Shown here piece after piece: positions 35,733-44,760 of a stretch of DNA of 64,000 bases (the first letter of the stretch is position 1; every line of letters begins with the position of its first letter). The stretch lies in NCBI GenBank assembly GCA_049647265.1, contig JBARXJ010000064.1:1-64000 (forward strand), given 5' to 3'. A program made the position numbers and the translations under genes. The notes under the pieces are model-generated. The model was not told the DNA's origin. It saw nothing but the letters and a program-made list of their open reading frames with translations, and searched no databases. Source of the stretch: JAAURB01 sp049647265. GTDB taxonomy: Bacteria; Cyanobacteriota; Cyanobacteriia; Cyanobacteriales; Microcoleaceae.

Positions 35733-37886
35733 TTAACCCTTAACGATTTCTCCAAAATCTGCCAAAACACGAGCATGATTTCGTAATAATCCGAGCAAAT
35801 TTAAACGATTTTTTTGAATGGCTGGATTTTCATCCATCACCAATACACTATTTTCCCCGTCAAAGAATTCACTCACGGTGGGGGCAATTTCTGTTAATGC
35901 CTCTACCAATTGTTGATAATTTCGGGTTTCTTGGGCGGCTTTTGTTTTAGGAATAAGAGCAATTAAAGCATCATAAAATCCTTGTTCTGACGACTTTTCA
36001 AATAAACTCGGATCGACGATATTTTCAGGTTGTAATTGAACGGTATCTAAATCTCCTTGCTTGGCTAAACGAGTTGAACGGTTCACCGTTTCATAGATTT
36101 TATCCAGGGTTTTATCATTGCGAATTTGTTGTAAGAATAAAGCGCGATCGCGCACATCTAATAAGTCTTGTAATGCCCTTTCTGTATATTCTGGATCGTT
36201 TTCTCCTAACACAGCATTAACTAAATCATAATCCACTTCTTTTTCATCCTGTAATAAAGTCCGAATTCGTTGTAAAAAATAATCAAATAATTGCGTTTTT
36301 AAATCCTGAATAGCTTTATCGTTATTTTGAATAAAAATAGTCGCTAACTCTTCTAATAGCTGGGCTAAATTAATCGGTAAATTCGCATTCCAAGTCACAT
36401 TAATAATTCCATTCGCTGCCCGTCGTAATGCAAACGGATCGGACGATCCTTTCGGAATCATTCCTAAACCAAAAATCGAAACAATTGTATCTAATTTATC
36501 CGCTAACCCAACAACTTGCCCCGTTAACGTGGTCGGATAATCATCTCCTACACCTCGGGGTAAATAATGTTCAAAAATGCCTTTTGCTACCGTTTCATCT
36601 TCTCCTTTAGCGCGGGCATATTTCTCTCCCATAATTCCCTGTAACTCAGGAAACTCATACACCATTTGCGAGACTAAATCCGCTTTACATAATAATGCAG
36701 TGCGTTGAATATTTTGCTGTTCTGTTTCACTTAAATTTAACTGTTTGGCAATAATATCTGCGGCTTGAATAATCCGATTTACCTTATCTCGAACAGAACC
36801 TAAATCCTCTTGAAACGTCATTGTTTCTAATTCCGGCAAATAGTCTTCTAATGGTTTCTTTAAATCCGCTTTGTAGAAAAACTGACCATCTGCTAACCGC
36901 GCCCGAATTACCCTCCCATTTCCCGCTGCAATAATCTCCGATTTCGCCGGATCGCCATTAGAAACCGTAATAAAATAAGGCTTTAAACTAAATTCAGTAT
37001 TTTTATCTATTTCTAAAATAGGAAAATAACGCTGATGTGTTACCATCACAGTTTTTGTCACTTCTGGCGGTAAATTTAAAAAATCTGCATCAAACGTTCC
37101 CACAACTGCTGTCGGCCATTCGACTAAATTGACCACTTCTTCTAATAATTCTGCGGGAATTTCTGCCTCACCCGATACCGTTTCTGCCGCTGTTTTTACC
37201 TGCTTTTCAATATTTTGATAACGACTTTCAGGATCAACTTCAACAAAACCCTGTTGTAGCGTTTTCACATAATCCGTTGCGGTGTTAATTTGAATCGGTT
37301 CAGGATGTAAAACACGATGACCATTGGTGATGCGATCGCTATCTACTTTGTCTGAACCACTTACCATTGAAATCGGTAAAACTTCATCCTCGAGTAATGC
37401 CACTAACCAACGAATCGGACGGGGAAAGCGTAACTCGCCATCTCCCCAACGCATAAACCGTTTACCCTCGAGTTTCGTAATCCATTCCGGGGCTAATTCC
37501 GTTAAAATATCAGCCGTTTTCCGACCTGGAATTTGCTTAACCACAAAGACAAAATCCCCTTTCTTTGTCGGTCGAATTTCAATATCTTCTAAATTAATAC
37601 CTTGTTTACGGGCAAACCCTTCCGCTGCTTTTGTCGGCTTGCCCTCTTTAAACGCCGCTTTCGCGGGTGGCCCTTTAATTTCTTCTTCGCGATCGCTTTG
37701 TTGGGTGGGTAAACCCGTAATTAACACTGCCAACCGTCGCGGTGTCCCCAATACCTGGACAGACTCATAAGCCAAAAATTGTTCTTTTAATGTGGTCGGA
37801 ATTAAATCCTTCCATTGATCGATCGCCGTTTCGACAAAGGTTGCAGGCAATTCTTCGGTTCCGACTTCGAGTAAAAAGCTAGGCAT
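35733..37886 (-). CDS. glyS: Glycyl-tRNA synthetase beta subunit
   Basis: 717 residues, as expected. N-terminus FLLEVGTEELPATFVE, then GTPRRLAVLI, IKGPPAKAAF, RFMRWGDGELRFPRPIRWLVAL and VTHQRYFPIL, all typical of bacterial GlyS. The HD-like core includes VVGLADKLDTIVSIFGLGMIPKGSSDPFALRRAA and the C-terminus a DALR-type anticodon-binding part. It forms the alpha2beta2 enzyme with GlyQ, which is not in the window. ATG 37886 is chosen because it begins the family N-terminus. Confidence 0.97.
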   Translation of the reverse strand: MPSFLLEVGTEELPATFVETAIDQWKDLIPTTLKEQFLAYESVQVLGTPRRLAVLITGLPTQQSDREEEIKGPPAKAAFKEGKPTKAAEGFARKQGINLEDIEIRPTKKGDFVFVVKQIPGRKTADILTELAPEWITKLEGKRFMRWGDGELRFPRPIRWLVALLEDEVLPISMVSGSDKVDSDRITNGHRVLHPEPIQINTATDYVKTLQQGFVEVDPESRYQNIEKQVKTAAETVSGEAEIPAELLEEVVNLVEWPTAVVGTFDADFLNLPPEVTKTVMVTHQRYFPILEIDKNTEFSLKPYFITVSNGDPAKSEIIAAGNGRVIRARLADGQFFYKADLKKPLEDYLPELETMTFQEDLGSVRDKVNRIIQAADIIAKQLNLSETEQQNIQRTALLCKADLVSQMVYEFPELQGIMGEKYARAKGEDETVAKGIFEHYLPRGVGDDYPTTLTGQVVGLADKLDTIVSIFGLGMIPKGSSDPFALRRAANGIINVTWNANLPINLAQLLEELATIFIQNNDKAIQDLKTQLFDYFLQRIRTLLQDEKEVDYDLVNAVLGENDPEYTERALQDLLDVRDRALFLQQIRNDKTLDKIYETVNRSTRLAKQGDLDTVQLQPENIVDPSLFEKSSEQGFYDALIALIPKTKAAQETRNYQQLVEALTEIAPTVSEFFDGENSVLVMDENPAIQKNRLNLLGLLRNHARVLADFGEIVKG

Positions 37887-37948
37887 AGATACGGTTGACA
37901 GTTGACAGATCAGCTTAGATGTCAATTTTAGCTTACCATCGGTTTAAT

Positions 37949-38566
37949 TTATTGCGTTAAACAATCAATCAAACCGTCAATCAGGCGATCGCTTTCCATC
38001 GGCAGAATATCTTCGCCATGTAGCAACTTTTGAACAATCATAAAATGAACGATTGTCCCAACAAAAATCCGCGCTGCGACTTCTGGATCTTTAATTCGCA
38101 ACTCAGTAAAATTAGCAAATAAATGAGTCATGGTTTGAAAAGTGGTAGTTTCGACAGTTTTAACAAAAGTACGAGCTAATTGCGGAAATCGTCCAGATTC
38201 TCCCAGGATAATCCGCATAAAGTCCAGAAATTGGGGATTATTAGCCATATTGTCGATCACTCTTTCAGCTAACTGACGTAGGAATATCTTTTCACTCCCG
38301 GCGGGAATAACAGGACGCTGTTGTTGAGGGGTGAATAAATGCTGAAATTTGCTTTGGACTAATTTTTGGATCAACGCCACAAATAAGCCTTCTTTGTCCT
38401 GAAAATAGTTGTATAGCGTTGGTTTCGACACACCCGCCGCTGCTGCAATTCGATCCATACTGGCGGCGGCATATCCAGAAGCCATAAATTCTTGCATTGC
38501 CCCGTCTAAGATGACTTCAGCTTTATCACTGCGGCGGGATGAGGTTGTCTGCTTGGCGGATTTCAT
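37949..38566 (-). CDS. TetR family transcriptional regulator, probable repressor of devBCA
   Basis: 205 residues. The N-terminal DNA-binding domain (about 15-60) has AAASMDRIAAAAGVSKPTLYNYFQDKEGLF, the classic TetR helix-turn-helix. The C-terminal part is a helical ligand and dimer domain. It is divergent from the devB-devC-devA exporter genes, with three copies of a 15-bp palindrome in the shared gap. Autoregulation and control of the exporter by a ligand are strongly suggested; the ligand is unknown. Confidence 0.92.
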   Translation of the reverse strand: MKSAKQTTSSRRSDKAEVILDGAMQEFMASGYAAASMDRIAAAAGVSKPTLYNYFQDKEGLFVALIQKLVQSKFQHLFTPQQQRPVIPAGSEKIFLRQLAERVIDNMANNPQFLDFMRIILGESGRFPQLARTFVKTVETTTFQTMTHLFANFTELRIKDPEVAARIFVGTIVHFMIVQKLLHGEDILPMESDRLIDGLIDCLTQ

Positions 38567-38599
38567 TCGTTTTTTGAGTTGACGATTCCTTTTATTTTA

Positions 38600-38614
38600 A
38601 CTAAACTGTTTAGT
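38600..38614. promoter_or_regulatory. TetR operator, site 1
   Basis: ACTAAACTGTTTAGT is a perfect inverted repeat around the central base, 34 bases upstream of the TetR start. It is placed to repress the TetR gene itself. Confidence 0.8.
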
Positions 38615-38620
38615 AAGTAA

Positions 38621-38635
38621 ACTAAACGGTTCAGT
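38621..38635. promoter_or_regulatory. TetR operator, site 2
   Basis: ACTAAACGGTTCAGT differs from site 1 at two positions and keeps the palindrome apart from one pair. Its centre is 21 bases from that of site 1, about two helical turns. Confidence 0.8.
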
Positions 38636-38689
38636 AAAAAAGTAAAGTCACTGTCTTGCCACCGTAATAGTTTCTTTCTTTATATCTAG

Positions 38690-38704
38690 ACTAAACGGTT
38701 CAGT
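38690..38704. promoter_or_regulatory. TetR operator, site 3, at the devB promoter
   Basis: Identical to site 2 (ACTAAACGGTTCAGT). It lies 30 bases upstream of the devB start (38735), with Shine-Dalgarno AAGGAG at about 38719 between them, so it would overlap the devB promoter. Confidence 0.8.
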
Positions 38705-38734
38705 TAATCTTTATCACTCAAGGAGTTAACCCCC

Positions 38735-40123
38735 ATGCAAAATACAGCCAGACTTACTGAAGCCCTTCCCCGCAGATGGGTGACCCTTGCCAGTATTGCG
38801 TTATTAGGCATTGGAGGAGTGGCAATTTATCTCCCCACTCGTACCCCAACTGAAGTTGCCGAAATCACCACTGTAACCCCTCAAATTCGCACCGTAACCG
38901 CCTTAGGACGCTTAGAACCCGACGGAGAGATTATCCGCCTCAATGCCTCTACAGCCACCCAAGAAAGCCGAATTGCAGAATTATTGGTTAAACAAGGAGA
39001 TACCGTAACAGCAGGGCAAATCATCGCGATTTTGGATTCTCGCGATCGCCTTGAAGCTGAGTTAAACAAAGCAAAAGAAGATGTACGGGTAAATGTTGCC
39101 CGCCTGGATCAAGTGAAAGCCGGGGCAAAAACCGGAGACCTAGCCGCCCAGAACGCTCAAATTAGCCGTCTACAGGCGCAACTCCAAGGAGACGAAGCGG
39201 CTCAAATTGCCAATCTTCAACGGTTACAGGCGCAATGGGAAGGAGAACGTGCCGCTCAACAAGCCACCATCAGTCGGTTAAACGCCCAATGGGAAGGGGA
39301 ACGTGCCGCCCAGCAAGCCAGCATTAGTAAAATTAAAGCAGAATTGAATAATGCCGAAGCGGAATATCAACGTTATCAACAGTTATACAATACTGGGGCA
39401 ATTTCTCAATCGTTATTTGATACTAAGCGGTTGGATGCTGAAACGACTCGTCAGCGACTGGCTGAAGCTGAAGCAAATAAGAACCGAATTAACCGCACCG
39501 CAACAGAACAAATTGCCGAAGCAGAGGTAAATTTAGACAGAATTAATCGGACTTATACTCAGCAAATTGCCGAAGCTGAAGTAATTTTAGATCGGATTAA
39601 AAATACTGGAAATCAACAAATTTCTCAAGCGCGATCGCAGTTAGATAGTTTAGCAGAAGTCCGTCCAGTGGATGTGCAATTAGCGCAAACTGAGGTAGAT
39701 CGAGCGCAGGCAGCAGTCAAACAAGCAGAGGTGAATTTAGACGGGGCTTATGTGAAGTCGCCACAAAATGGAATTGTGATGGATATTCATACTCGCCCTG
39801 GGGAAGTGATAGCTTCAGAAGGGATAGTTGAGATCGGACAGACTCAACAAATGTATGCGATCGCGGAAGTTTATCAAAGTGATATTCAGAATATTAATGT
39901 CGGACAAACTGCCAATGTTACCAGTGAAGCTTTGCCGCAAACTTTAACAGGAACAGTTGAACAAATTGATCGTAAAGTGCAACGACAAAGTGTAATTAAT
40001 ACTGATCCCAGTGAAAATATTGACGCGAGAGTGATTGAAGTTCGAGTGCGTTTAGATCAAAATTCTAGTGAAATAGCGGCACAATTTACTAACTTACAAG
40101 TTGAAGTTGAAGTTGAATTATAG
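38735..40123 (+). CDS. devB: ABC exporter membrane fusion protein, DevB/HlyD type
   Basis: 462 residues. One N-terminal membrane helix (WVTLASIALLGIGGVAIYL) leads to a barrel-sandwich domain split by a long coiled coil at about 100-310. The coiled coil contains tandem near-identical repeats (QWEGERAAQQA twice; NRINRT and EAEV units repeated). The second lipoyl half is GAYVKSPQNGIVMDIHTRPGE. With DevC and DevA it forms a MacAB-like exporter working with an outer-membrane TolC protein. In heterocystous cyanobacteria the founding DevBCA exports glycolipids; several paralogues exist in other cyanobacteria with unknown cargo. Confidence 0.9.
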   Translation: MQNTARLTEALPRRWVTLASIALLGIGGVAIYLPTRTPTEVAEITTVTPQIRTVTALGRLEPDGEIIRLNASTATQESRIAELLVKQGDTVTAGQIIAILDSRDRLEAELNKAKEDVRVNVARLDQVKAGAKTGDLAAQNAQISRLQAQLQGDEAAQIANLQRLQAQWEGERAAQQATISRLNAQWEGERAAQQASISKIKAELNNAEAEYQRYQQLYNTGAISQSLFDTKRLDAETTRQRLAEAEANKNRINRTATEQIAEAEVNLDRINRTYTQQIAEAEVILDRIKNTGNQQISQARSQLDSLAEVRPVDVQLAQTEVDRAQAAVKQAEVNLDGAYVKSPQNGIVMDIHTRPGEVIASEGIVEIGQTQQMYAIAEVYQSDIQNINVGQTANVTSEALPQTLTGTVEQIDRKVQRQSVINTDPSENIDARVIEVRVRLDQNSSEIAAQFTNLQVEVEVEL

Positions 40124-40212
40124 CGCGTAGCGTCAGGGAACGGGTAACGGGTAATAGGAAATAGTTTAATGTCGAATAAATTGCGAATTCATAAATATTA
40201 AATCCATACTTC

Positions 40213-41400
40213 ATGTATTACAATTCTATGAATATTTTACAACAATTACAACGACGAACGTCTCTCGGTTGGTTACAACTAACTCATAATAAAGGTCGCT
40301 TATTAGTGGCGATCGCTGGAATTGCGTTTGCGGATGTTTTGATGTTCATGCAATTAGGATTTCAGGAATCTTTGTATGAAAGTAATACAAAAATTCGGGG
40401 TGCTTTAAATGCGGATATTGTATTAGTCAGTCCGAAGGCAAAAAATACTCAGAATTTATCGACTTTTGCCAGAAGAAGATTATACCAAGCCCTGGATATT
40501 CCGGGAGTAAAATCGACTCATGCCTTTTATTCTCGCACAGTGAATTGGAAAAATCCTCAAACCCGAGAAGATAATTCACTACAGTTAATTGGGTTTGATC
40601 CAGATTACCAAGCGTTTAATTTACCGGAATTGAATCAACAGCTTGATCGAGTTAAAATACCGGATACTGTCTTATTTGATCGCACCTCTCGCGGTGAATA
40701 CAATCAATTAATTGCGGAAGTAACTCAAGGGAATTGGGTATCAACTGAAGCAGAAGGACGAACGATAACGGTAAAAGGATTGTTTTCTTTAGGGGCTTCT
40801 TTTGGCACAGACGGAACTTTAATTACTAGCGATCAAAGCTTTTTGATGTTATTTCCTGGACGAGATGCAGGCAGTGTCAGTTTAGGATTAATTCATATTG
40901 AACCTGGATATGATTCTGTTGAAGTTACAGAAGCATTAAAAATGCATTTACCAGAAGATGTAGAAGTGATGACGATGGCAGAATTTATTGAAGATGAACA
41001 GAAGTATTGGCGAGAAGAAAGCCCTATTGGATTTATTTTTACGTTAGGAACAGCAATGGCATTTATTGTCGGTGTAGTGATTGTTTATCAAATATTATCA
41101 ACAGATGTTAGCGCTCATTTACAAGAATATGCCACGTTTAAAGCGATGGGTTATCGCCATCAATATTTGTTGACGGTTGTATTTGAAGAAGCAATAATTT
41201 TAGCCTTCTTAGGATTTATTCCCGGAGTGGTTTTACCCATCGGTTTATATCATCTCGCAGCACAAGCCACATCGTTACCCATTTATATGACGATTTCGCG
41301 AGCAATAATGGTATTTATTTTAACGTTAATTATGTGTGTTTTTTCTGGTGCAATTACAACGCAAAAATTACAATCTGCCGATCCAGCAGATATGTTCTAA
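40213..41400 (+). CDS. devC: ABC exporter permease, DevC type (MacB/FtsX fold)
   Basis: 395 residues. An N-terminal helix (GRLLVAIAGIAFADVLMFMQLGF) is followed by a large periplasmic domain and three C-terminal helices (about 275-390), the FtsX/MacB layout. RRTSLGWLQLTHNKGRLLVA is the typical DevC start. ATG 40213 and ATG 40228 (MNILQQLQ) are both possible starts; no Shine-Dalgarno decides. It is 89 bases after devB, in the same operon. Confidence 0.9.
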   Translation: MYYNSMNILQQLQRRTSLGWLQLTHNKGRLLVAIAGIAFADVLMFMQLGFQESLYESNTKIRGALNADIVLVSPKAKNTQNLSTFARRRLYQALDIPGVKSTHAFYSRTVNWKNPQTREDNSLQLIGFDPDYQAFNLPELNQQLDRVKIPDTVLFDRTSRGEYNQLIAEVTQGNWVSTEAEGRTITVKGLFSLGASFGTDGTLITSDQSFLMLFPGRDAGSVSLGLIHIEPGYDSVEVTEALKMHLPEDVEVMTMAEFIEDEQKYWREESPIGFIFTLGTAMAFIVGVVIVYQILSTDVSAHLQEYATFKAMGYRHQYLLTVVFEEAIILAFLGFIPGVVLPIGLYHLAAQATSLPIYMTISRAIMVFILTLIMCVFSGAITTQKLQSADPADMF

Positions 41401-41405
41401 AGTAG

Positions 41406-41424
41406 GGGCGCATTGCATGCGCCC
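41406..41424. repeat. Palindrome GGGCGCA/TGCGCCC between devC and devA
   Basis: Perfect 7-bp arms with a 5-base loop directly after the devC stop, in the context AGTAGGGGCGC. It looks like another member of the GTAGGG palindrome family of this genome. It could lower downstream expression of devA. Confidence 0.65.
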
Positions 41425-41494
41425 GCATTGAATCCTGGAAACAAAAATAGATATTATTTTTCAACAAACAACGAACAATAAATAATAAGCAACC

Positions 41495-42196
41495 ATGAAT
41501 AATTCTGTTATTTCTATTCAACATCTGGATCACTTTTTTGGGGAAGGAGAAAATAGAAAACAAGCTTTATTTGATATTAATTTAGAGATTAATGCGGGGG
41601 AAATTATCATTATGACGGGGCCTTCGGGTTCGGGAAAAACAACATTACTCACATTAATTGGAGGCTTGAGAACAGTACAGTCAGGAAGTTTGAAGTTTTT
41701 AGACCAAGAGTTATGTCAGGCGACTGCTGAACAATTGGTGCAAGTGCGTCGGCGGGCGGGGTATATCTTTCAAGCCCATAATTTACATGGCAGTTTAACG
41801 GCGCTGCATAACGTCCGTATGGGGTTAGAAGTTCATCCTCAATATAATCTTAAAAAAATGCAGGAAATGGCGGCTGAGATGCTCAATTTAGTCGGTCTGG
41901 GTGAACGTTTGAACTATTACCCGGATAACCTTTCGGGAGGACAAAAACAGCGTGTGGCGATCGCGAGAGCCTTAGTCAGTAGTCCCCAGTTGGTATTAGC
42001 AGATGAACCCACAGCAGCGTTAGATAGTAAGTCGGGGCGGGATGTGGTGGAATTGATGCAGAAGTTGGCAAAAGAACAAAATTGTACTATTTTTATTGTT
42101 ACCCACGATAATAGAATTTTGGACGTGGCGGATCGAATTGTTCACATGGAAGATGGTATCTTAAAAAGTAATACTGCTAAAGCGAAAGCTGTTTAA
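41495..42196 (+). CDS. devA: ABC exporter ATPase, DevA type
   Basis: 233 residues, typical of LolD/MacB-type ATPases. Walker A GPSGSGKTT near 42, Q-loop region IFQAHNL, signature LSGGQKQRVAIARAL near 146, Walker B LVLADEPTAALD near 166 and His switch VTHDNRI. It energises the DevBC exporter. The 94-base gap to devC contains the palindrome noted above. Confidence 0.93.
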   Translation: MNNSVISIQHLDHFFGEGENRKQALFDINLEINAGEIIIMTGPSGSGKTTLLTLIGGLRTVQSGSLKFLDQELCQATAEQLVQVRRRAGYIFQAHNLHGSLTALHNVRMGLEVHPQYNLKKMQEMAAEMLNLVGLGERLNYYPDNLSGGQKQRVAIARALVSSPQLVLADEPTAALDSKSGRDVVELMQKLAKEQNCTIFIVTHDNRILDVADRIVHMEDGILKSNTAKAKAV

Positions 42197-42237
42197 ATTC
42201 TAGGAATTTGTAGAGATGTTATATATAACGTCTCTAG

Positions 42238-43122
42238 TTATGGTTGCAGTTGAGAAATTGCTAAGTTAATGATAGACTCAACAGAAGGTTCTGATTCTTT
42301 AGCTAAGGCAGTTTGGAGCGGATCTACCGCAGCCGGATCGCCCATCTTCATTAAGGCAAGTGCAGCCGATCTACGACTTTCAGAATCGCTATGATGGAGT
42401 AATTCTATCAGATTAGCAATTGCGCCTGGGTAACGCAGGTTTGCCAACACAGCAGCAGCCTCGCATCGTACATCGGAGTCTGAGTCAGATAAAGAATTTA
42501 CTAATATATCAAATAGTTCTTGACTGGGTTCAGTTTCTGCAATTTTGGCGATCGCTCCCACAACCGCAGACCTCACTGCTGCTGAGTCATTCGACATCGC
42601 TCGATACAAATAGGGTTTGGCGGGTAACCCGATAAATGTTAATGCCCAGGCTGCATGACCTTTACCACTTTCTGGGGTCTCAGGGGACTCTAGGATATCC
42701 AATAAAGGAACGACAGCCGCTTCTCCCATCCGTGCCAACGCCCCAACGGATGAGCTTTGAACCACCGTATCTGCATCATTCAGGAAAGAGTGGAGTAACT
42801 GAGGAATAGCTCGTTTATCGGCAATTAAGGTGATGGTTTTGGCTGCCGCCCGTCGAACCACAACATTATCATGATGGGCTAAAGCTTCTATCAATATCGG
42901 GGTTGCAGGTTCACCAATTTTACCTAAGATCTGGGCGCAACTCAGCCGAGTCATGCCGCGCGGATCTCCTAAACATTCAACCAAACGCTGCAAAACTTGT
43001 GAGTCATTGCTGTCGAATGTATCGAGAGCTATTTGTTCAGAGACTGTTTCGAGCAGATCGTCAGTTTCTGCTTGAGATAGCAAAACCGAATCATTCTCAG
43101 ATTGAGTGTTAGAGTTAGACAT
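42238..43122 (-). CDS. cpeF: HEAT-repeat bilin lyase, probable CpeF (E/F clan)
   Basis: 294 residues (from MSNSNTQSEND), made of tandem HEAT/PBS-lyase repeats from about 45 to the C-terminus (RLSCAQILGKIGEPATPILIEAL, VRRAAAKTITLIADKRAIPQL, VRCEAAAVLANL). It lies close to the cpe operon and resembles the MpeV/CpeF branch. CpeF in Fremyella attaches the doubly linked phycoerythrobilin of beta-phycoerythrin (Cys48/Cys59 here); this job is inferred from family and context. ATG 43122 is chosen because it lies 19 bases after the upstream gene's stop; the frame is open further upstream but would overlap that gene. Confidence 0.72.
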   Translation of the reverse strand: MSNSNTQSENDSVLLSQAETDDLLETVSEQIALDTFDSNDSQVLQRLVECLGDPRGMTRLSCAQILGKIGEPATPILIEALAHHDNVVVRRAAAKTITLIADKRAIPQLLHSFLNDADTVVQSSSVGALARMGEAAVVPLLDILESPETPESGKGHAAWALTFIGLPAKPYLYRAMSNDSAAVRSAVVGAIAKIAETEPSQELFDILVNSLSDSDSDVRCEAAAVLANLRYPGAIANLIELLHHSDSESRRSAALALMKMGDPAAVDPLQTALAKESEPSVESIINLAISQLQP

Positions 43123-43141
43123 CGAACGGATAACGAATCTT

Positions 43142-43387
43142 TTATGATGGTTGTTGGGTTTGTTGGCGCTGGCGCAGGTGCTGTAGGGCTGCCTCAATTT
43201 TTGCCAGTTCCGGTTCAATTTGAGCCATTGCTTTTTTCTGGGACTGTTTGGCTCGCTGAGCAGTGGTTGTGGTTTCGCCGATCAACCGCTCCCGATATTG
43301 TTCAAACTCTGCAATTAATGCTGCCAATTCTTCAGCACTAACGGGTTGTTCCGCACTAACGGTTGAGTTGGGTGAAGTTTCAGCCAT
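43142..43387 (-). CDS. Small coiled-coil protein next to the cpeF-like gene
   Basis: 81 residues, charged and Ala/Gln-rich, with a predicted coiled coil over most of its length (SAEELAALIAEFEQYRERL, AQIEPELAKIEAALQHLRQR). No known domain. It is divergent from cpeC and directly upstream of the cpeF-like gene, 19 bases apart, so it is probably co-transcribed with it. A helper role in phycoerythrin maturation is only a guess from position. Confidence 0.6.
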   Translation of the reverse strand: MAETSPNSTVSAEQPVSAEELAALIAEFEQYRERLIGETTTTAQRAKQSQKKAMAQIEPELAKIEAALQHLRQRQQTQQPS

Positions 43388-43704
43388 CTTAAACTGTGTC
43401 CTATAATTCGTTATTGATTAAAACTTTTAACTTATGGTGCTGAGCTAGTCGTGAACTTTAAGACGACCCAGTCACTTTTGGGGCAACGAACAGATTGCCA
43501 CATTAAATATCATATAACCCTAACCACACTACCATAATGGCTGACTTTTATCTCACTTCAACTCAGCTAATCCCCACTAAATTTACATTTCTTCATTAAA
43601 ACGCTTCATGATTGTTAATATTTATATTTCTTTATATCAATCAGCCTCATAAAAGTATATAAGAATGTTAAAAATTATTCAGATTTTTCAGGAGACTTTA
43701 ATCA
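43388..43704 (+). promoter_or_regulatory. Divergent promoter region between the cpeF-like operon and cpeC
   Basis: These 317 bases must hold promoters in both directions. The part near cpeC is AT-rich and ends with Shine-Dalgarno AGGAGA before ATG 43705. I looked for the L-box and G-box motifs known from colour-responding species and see neither, so no light-colour control is claimed. Confidence 0.5.
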
Positions 43705-44580
43705 ATGGGATTTGGACCAGCCTCCTCGCTGGGAGTCAGTTTATTTGAAGAAACACCCCCAATTGAGTGGATTCCAGGGAGTTCAGTCGAAGAGCTAGAA
43801 ACAGTGATCTGCGCTGTTTACCGTCAAATTTTAGGCAATGCCTATGTGATGGAAAGCGAACGAGCCACTGTCCCAGAATCCAAGTTAAAACACGGAGAAT
43901 TCAGTGTCCGGGAATTTATCCGGGCGATCGCCAAATCGGATCTGTACCGTTCTCGCTTTTTCGAGCCTTGCCCCCGGTATCGCTTTACAGAACTGAACTT
44001 CAAGCATTTTCTCGGCCGCGCCCCTGACAGCTATGAAGAGATGAAAATGCATAGCGACATCTTGGATCAGTTTGGTTACGAAGCCGATATTGATTCTTAT
44101 CTCGATAGCGATGAGTATCAAACCGCTTATGGGGAGAACTTTGTACCTTATTACCGAGGATACAAAACTCAACCTGGACAAAATATGGTGAGCTTCACTC
44201 ATATGTTTGCTCTATTGCGAGGCGCTTCCAGTAGCGATCTGAAAGGGAGTTTATCCGGCAAAGAACCCGCTTTAAACAAGTACGTGATTCAACAAACGCC
44301 TTTGGCTGTAATTCCGCCTTCTGGGGGTGCAGCGGGAGAAGGTTGGTCTTTCCAAGATACTCCCCAAGGCGCACGGACTCGTCATGGTGCGGGAGCAGGC
44401 GATAAAGGCAAGGTATTCCGGATTGAGGTCACAGCTTACCGCTCACCCGGTAAAGTCAGCCGTGTCTCGAAGTTCCGTCGCAGTAACCGAGTGTATTTAG
44501 TACCCTTTGAGGATCTTTCTCAAGAGTATAAACGCATTCACCAACAAGGCGGCGTGATTTCTAGTATCACTCCTGTTTAA
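43705..44580 (+). CDS. cpeC: Phycoerythrin-associated rod linker CpeC
   Basis: 291 residues. The N-terminal PBS linker domain (about 25-155) shows VICAVYRQILGNAYVMESER, REFIRAIAKSDLYRSRFF, FKHFLGRAPDSYEEM and IDSYLDSDEY. The C-terminal CpcD-like domain (about 232-290) has VFRIEVTAYRSPGKVSRVS and RIHQQGGVISSITPV. It links phycoerythrin hexamers in the rod periphery. First gene of cpeC-cpeD-cpeS-cpeT-cpeR. Confidence 0.92.
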   Translation: MGFGPASSLGVSLFEETPPIEWIPGSSVEELETVICAVYRQILGNAYVMESERATVPESKLKHGEFSVREFIRAIAKSDLYRSRFFEPCPRYRFTELNFKHFLGRAPDSYEEMKMHSDILDQFGYEADIDSYLDSDEYQTAYGENFVPYYRGYKTQPGQNMVSFTHMFALLRGASSSDLKGSLSGKEPALNKYVIQQTPLAVIPPSGGAAGEGWSFQDTPQGARTRHGAGAGDKGKVFRIEVTAYRSPGKVSRVSKFRRSNRVYLVPFEDLSQEYKRIHQQGGVISSITPV

Positions 44581-44760
44581 TTGAAGATGTTTTTCACGAG
44601 TGCTATTTCCAGCAATTGAGGAAACAGTGAAGCTTTAATGCTTTTCAGCTTCTCCAGAGAATTAGGATATTAACTTTTTCTTTCTCTGGGGTAGCTCCGA
44701 AGTTGAATTGATTTTTTTTTAAACCTTTGCAATCCAACGATAATTTCAAGGAGAAATTAA

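Noticed and set aside
37324..37770. 148-codon plus-strand frame opposite glyS
   Set aside because: Strong GlyS motifs on the other strand over the same bases; the product is Ser/Pro/Arg-rich shadow sequence.
42903..43341. Plus-strand open frames opposite the cpeF-like gene and the small coiled-coil gene
   Set aside because: They are shadows of the minus-strand genes, which have clear repeat or helical structure.
43388..43704. Possible L-box or G-box for light-colour control of cpeC
   Set aside because: I could not find the TTGCACA-type inverted repeat or the TTCGATT-type direct repeat, so no claim is made.
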